A stretch of 64,000 nt of DNA, taken from the NCBI RefSeq assembly GCF_023016155.1, contig NZ_JALKBG010000008.1, forward strand, positions 870,501 through 934,500, given 5' to 3'. The position numbers and the translations under genes were made by a program. The DNA comes from Aliiroseovarius sp. F20344. Lineage in GTDB: Bacteria > Pseudomonadota > Alphaproteobacteria > Rhodobacterales > Rhodobacteraceae. The notes under the pieces were generated by a model. The model saw only the letters and a program-made list of their open reading frames with translations. It had not been told where the DNA came from and made no database searches. Shown here piece after piece: positions 61,847 through 64,000 of the stretch. Every line of letters begins with the position of its first letter. Position 1 is the stretch's first letter.

Positions 61847-63868
61847 ATGGCTCATATTTCGGAGCATAAGAGTATGTTTGAATCGGCTTCTAAAATCAGG
61901 CTGGCGCTTCGCCGGCCGTTTTCGCGTGTTAAGACTTTTACATCTGACGAAGATGGCGCGATGTACATTTTAGCCATGTTCTTGTTTGTTGTAATGCTGA
62001 TTTTTTCAGGGCTCGCAATTGATTTTATGCGGTATGAGCTGCACCGGACGCGCCTTCAAGCAACTTTGGATCGTGCAATCTTGGCTGCGGCCAATCCCGA
62101 TCGCATTATTGCCGCTGAGGTTGGCCAAGAAGCGGCGCGTAAGGCCGTTGTGCTTGATTATTTCAAGCGGGCTGGTCTGGAAGATACCATCGATGCAAAT
62201 TCTGTAACGGTTGAGATGAGCCAAGGGCAGAGCATTGTTGACGCCTCTGCATCTTTGAATATTACGACACCGTTCCTGAACTGGTCGGGTGTGTCCGAGC
62301 TTTCTGCTCCTGCAGCGGGACGCGCGGAGAAGGGCGTGGCGCTTACTGAAATTTCACTTGTCCTTGACGTTTCGGGTTCGATGCGAGGGGACAAGCTGAC
62401 GGAATTGAAGAAGGCGGCGATCGAATTTAGCAACCTATTGCTGTGTGATCCGGCAGACGCTTCAAAATCCACGGATTGTACTATCCCAGAACCTGATGTT
62501 GCAAACGGGGTGTTTACGAAGACTTCGATCTCTTTGATACCCTATGCAGCCTATGTGAATGCGGGCGACGAGCTGTTGCAAGCATTTGATCCGGTTGGCG
62601 CACATGCCCGCAACAACTGCGCAACGTTTTCAGAACAATCCTATGGAAAGATTGGTGTTATACCGACACCAGATGCGCTCGGTTTGGCGGCAATGTCCAA
62701 TGAGGATAAACGCGATTTTCTGATGCATCAATCATCGGCAGCGATGATGGCTAGAAGCATCGGTTCTACGTCAGAAACAGGCGAAGTCTACAGAGAGAGC
62801 ACATACCTACTTGATCGTACGCCTTGCTATCGGGCGTCAGATACATGGCGGAATGTCAGACCGTTCCAGCATTCCGCAGCCACTTTGAAAACTGCTGTGA
62901 ATTTGCTGCAGGCTTCGGGAAACACCTCTATCGATGTTGGGCTGAAATGGGGCACAACCCTTCTGCATCCTGGCGCTGAGCCAGTTGTTGACGAGCTTAC
63001 CACTGGCCAGCCTGTACTAGATGCCGATGGCGATCCAGTACTTGATGGCACTGGTGCGCCGGTCATGACAACGCCGCTGATCCACGAGACCTTTAGAGGC
63101 CGTCCATATAACCCCAACAGCACGAGTTCGCGAAAAATTGTCGTTCTTATGACCGATGGGTTCAATACCTCCGCGATTGAGATGTCACCAGAAGTGCGCG
63201 CAGGGGATTCACCGTTTTGGGTAACCAAACCCTCAAAAATCAAGAGAATACATCGTGATAGCGGAGACGTTAGGCAACAGCGCGGCGGCAATGTGCTGTC
63301 AGTCTATGATTCGGATACAGAAAAGTATCAATGGCATTTTGTTCGCGAAGACAGTTATGGGGACATTAGGCAGGTCATAAAAACCGGAACGTCAAGTAAT
63401 CCCTTTACTAAAGATCACCCCTTCGGGACACTTCCTACGGATTGTTTTAATTCGGACAAGACTAGAAGATACTGGCGGGAAATCTGTGCAAACTATCCCG
63501 ATCCCACGGATCCGGCCGAACCCAGAAAACTCACATATGAGCAGTTTTGGGGGGAAGAGAACTATTATCCGAAGTTCCTAGAGAACCAGTTTCCTTGGAT
63601 TGAGAACGACGTAAGTCTGAAGGTGGGATCAACCGCTAAGAACACTCGGCTTCTTGCACAGTGTAGTGCTGCGGAATCGTCCGGAATTATCGTGGTCACA
63701 ATCGACATGTCCTCGGGCAATAGCACGATGGAATCCTGTGCTTCGACAGCGTCTCTGGATGGCAGTGCTATAGCGAAAAAACAGTATTATCCCGTGTCAA
63801 CGACTGACATTGCTGAAACCTTTAGGAAGCTTGCAAACGACATCAACAAGCTACGTCTAACGAAGTAA
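61847..63868 (+). CDS. TadG-like pilus protein with VWA domain
   Basis: The product is a 673-aa bitopic protein. The N-terminal membrane segment (GAMYILAMFLFVVMLIFSGL) is preceded by a charged segment and followed by FMRYELHRTRLQATLDRAIL, typical of TadE/TadG-like minor pilins. A VWA domain starts EISLVLDVSGSMRGDKLTEL with the MIDAS DxSxS and has VVLMTDGFNT further on. Such proteins are surface-exposed parts of the Tad pilus used for attachment. I use ATG 61847 with AGGGA upstream; ATG 61826 is possible. Base composition is visibly lower in GC than neighbours. A TadE-like gene follows after 40 bp. Confidence 0.87.
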   Translation: MAHISEHKSMFESASKIRLALRRPFSRVKTFTSDEDGAMYILAMFLFVVMLIFSGLAIDFMRYELHRTRLQATLDRAILAAANPDRIIAAEVGQEAARKAVVLDYFKRAGLEDTIDANSVTVEMSQGQSIVDASASLNITTPFLNWSGVSELSAPAAGRAEKGVALTEISLVLDVSGSMRGDKLTELKKAAIEFSNLLLCDPADASKSTDCTIPEPDVANGVFTKTSISLIPYAAYVNAGDELLQAFDPVGAHARNNCATFSEQSYGKIGVIPTPDALGLAAMSNEDKRDFLMHQSSAAMMARSIGSTSETGEVYRESTYLLDRTPCYRASDTWRNVRPFQHSAATLKTAVNLLQASGNTSIDVGLKWGTTLLHPGAEPVVDELTTGQPVLDADGDPVLDGTGAPVMTTPLIHETFRGRPYNPNSTSSRKIVVLMTDGFNTSAIEMSPEVRAGDSPFWVTKPSKIKRIHRDSGDVRQQRGGNVLSVYDSDTEKYQWHFVREDSYGDIRQVIKTGTSSNPFTKDHPFGTLPTDCFNSDKTRRYWREICANYPDPTDPAEPRKLTYEQFWGEENYYPKFLENQFPWIENDVSLKVGSTAKNTRLLAQCSAAESSGIIVVTIDMSSGNSTMESCASTASLDGSAIAKKQYYPVSTTDIAETFRKLANDINKLRLTK

Positions 63869-63908
63869 AACGTGAACGCGTAGAAGCTTGAGTGGAAAGA
63901 AACTGCAG

Positions 63909-64000
63909 ATGACAACACTAATGTCCAAAATGCGCCGTTTCATAATGTCGGCAGACGGGTCGACAACTATAGAATTTGTCATTTGGTTTCCGCTCTATAT
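63909..64000 (+). CDS. TadE-like pilus protein, 3' truncated by window edge
   Basis: ATG 63909 opens a frame that continues to the window end. The first 30 residues read MTTLMSKMRRFIMSADGSTT and then IEFVIWFPLY. The Glu at the start of the hydrophobic segment (TTIEFVIWFPLY) is the TadE/TadG prepilin-type signature. GGAAAG lies about 9 nt upstream. It lies 40 bp after the VWA TadG-like gene on the same strand and is probably in one operon with it. Only the N-terminus can be judged. Confidence 0.7.
   Translation, partial: MTTLMSKMRRFIMSADGSTTIEFVIWFPLY

Noticed and set aside
1-64000. tRNA, rRNA, CRISPR array, IS element or phage attachment site
   Set aside because: I read the intergenic regions for T-loop-like sequence, repeat-spacer arrays, transposase frames and terminal repeats and saw none; the GTA cluster has no integrase or att-like flanks, as expected for a GTA. 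A covariance-model scan would be needed to exclude small RNAs.

Overview
The window looks like about 64 kb of the chromosome of a marine alphaproteobacterium of the Roseobacter group (Rhodobacteraceae). The grounds are a Rhodobacter capsulatus-type gene transfer agent (GTA) cluster, a pdhA-pdhB-pdhC operon with a lipoyl domain fused to the E1 beta subunit, aerobic cobaltochelatase genes cobS/cobT, hemP, Hint/RTX secreted proteins, and moderately high GC with AGGAGG-type ribosome binding sites. I cannot assign genus or species. No tRNA, rRNA, CRISPR array or insertion sequence was seen.

Layout. (1) 1-12940: GTA structural cluster on the + strand, running from the 3' end of the large terminase (g2, cut by the window edge) through portal, protease, capsid, head-tail connectors, tail tube, tail chaperones, a short tape measure, and the baseplate proteins g12-g15. 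Genes are tightly coupled (TGATG/ATGA overlaps), except for a 164-bp structured gap after the capsid gene. (2) 12941-14770: a small unknown ORF, a TraR/DksA-type zinc protein, cysE with its terminator, and a 22-codon ORF that sits between two terminators. (3) 14789-23744 (- strand): an AhpD-like protein, pdhC/pdhB/pdhA behind a promoter whose -10 abuts a 22-bp palindrome, ftsB, a lamin-tail/Hint protein with no ordinary start codon, class I aldolase, a 41-aa ORF coupled to hemP, and pgk. (4) 23900-34226: two tandem cyclophilins, a DUF3179 protein, a divergent ProC-like reductase, trpE, ppiD, an aminotransferase, tyrS and anmK. (5) 34223-48597: a DUF427 protein, aminopeptidase P, cobT, cobS, a J-domain protein, bolA, a DUF4177 protein, a U32 peptidase, gatB, a lytic transglycosylase, a membrane-anchored unknown and pepN. 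(6) 48787-52763: malate synthase G, a GlcG/HbpS protein, a class I glutamine amidotransferase-like hydrolase and a c-type cytochrome. (7) 52818-64000: a 1071-aa TSP3/RTX/Hint protein, an aminotransferase, a ScsC/DsbA-like thiol oxidoreductase, an AMIN/amidase, glutamate dehydrogenase, and the start of a Tad-pilus minor-pilin locus (VWA TadG-like, then a TadE-like protein cut by the window edge).

Apart from the GTA the region is mostly housekeeping: central carbon (pdh, fba, pgk, glcB, gdh), protein folding (three peptidyl-prolyl isomerases, DsbA-like), translation (tyrS, gatB), envelope (ftsB, amidase, transglycosylase, anmK) and cofactor (cobST) genes. The less ordinary content is the GTA with its capsid/adaptor RNA structure, two C-terminal Hint proteins, several tiny ORFs (22 and 41 aa, plus 56-aa HemP), a terminator that also covers the next gene's ribosome binding site, and a shared partial palindrome (TTGCTGC-RAT-GCCGCA) upstream of gatB/transglycosylase and gdh. 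I did not find a clearly undescribed multi-gene system; the best leads are these regulatory structures and small genes.
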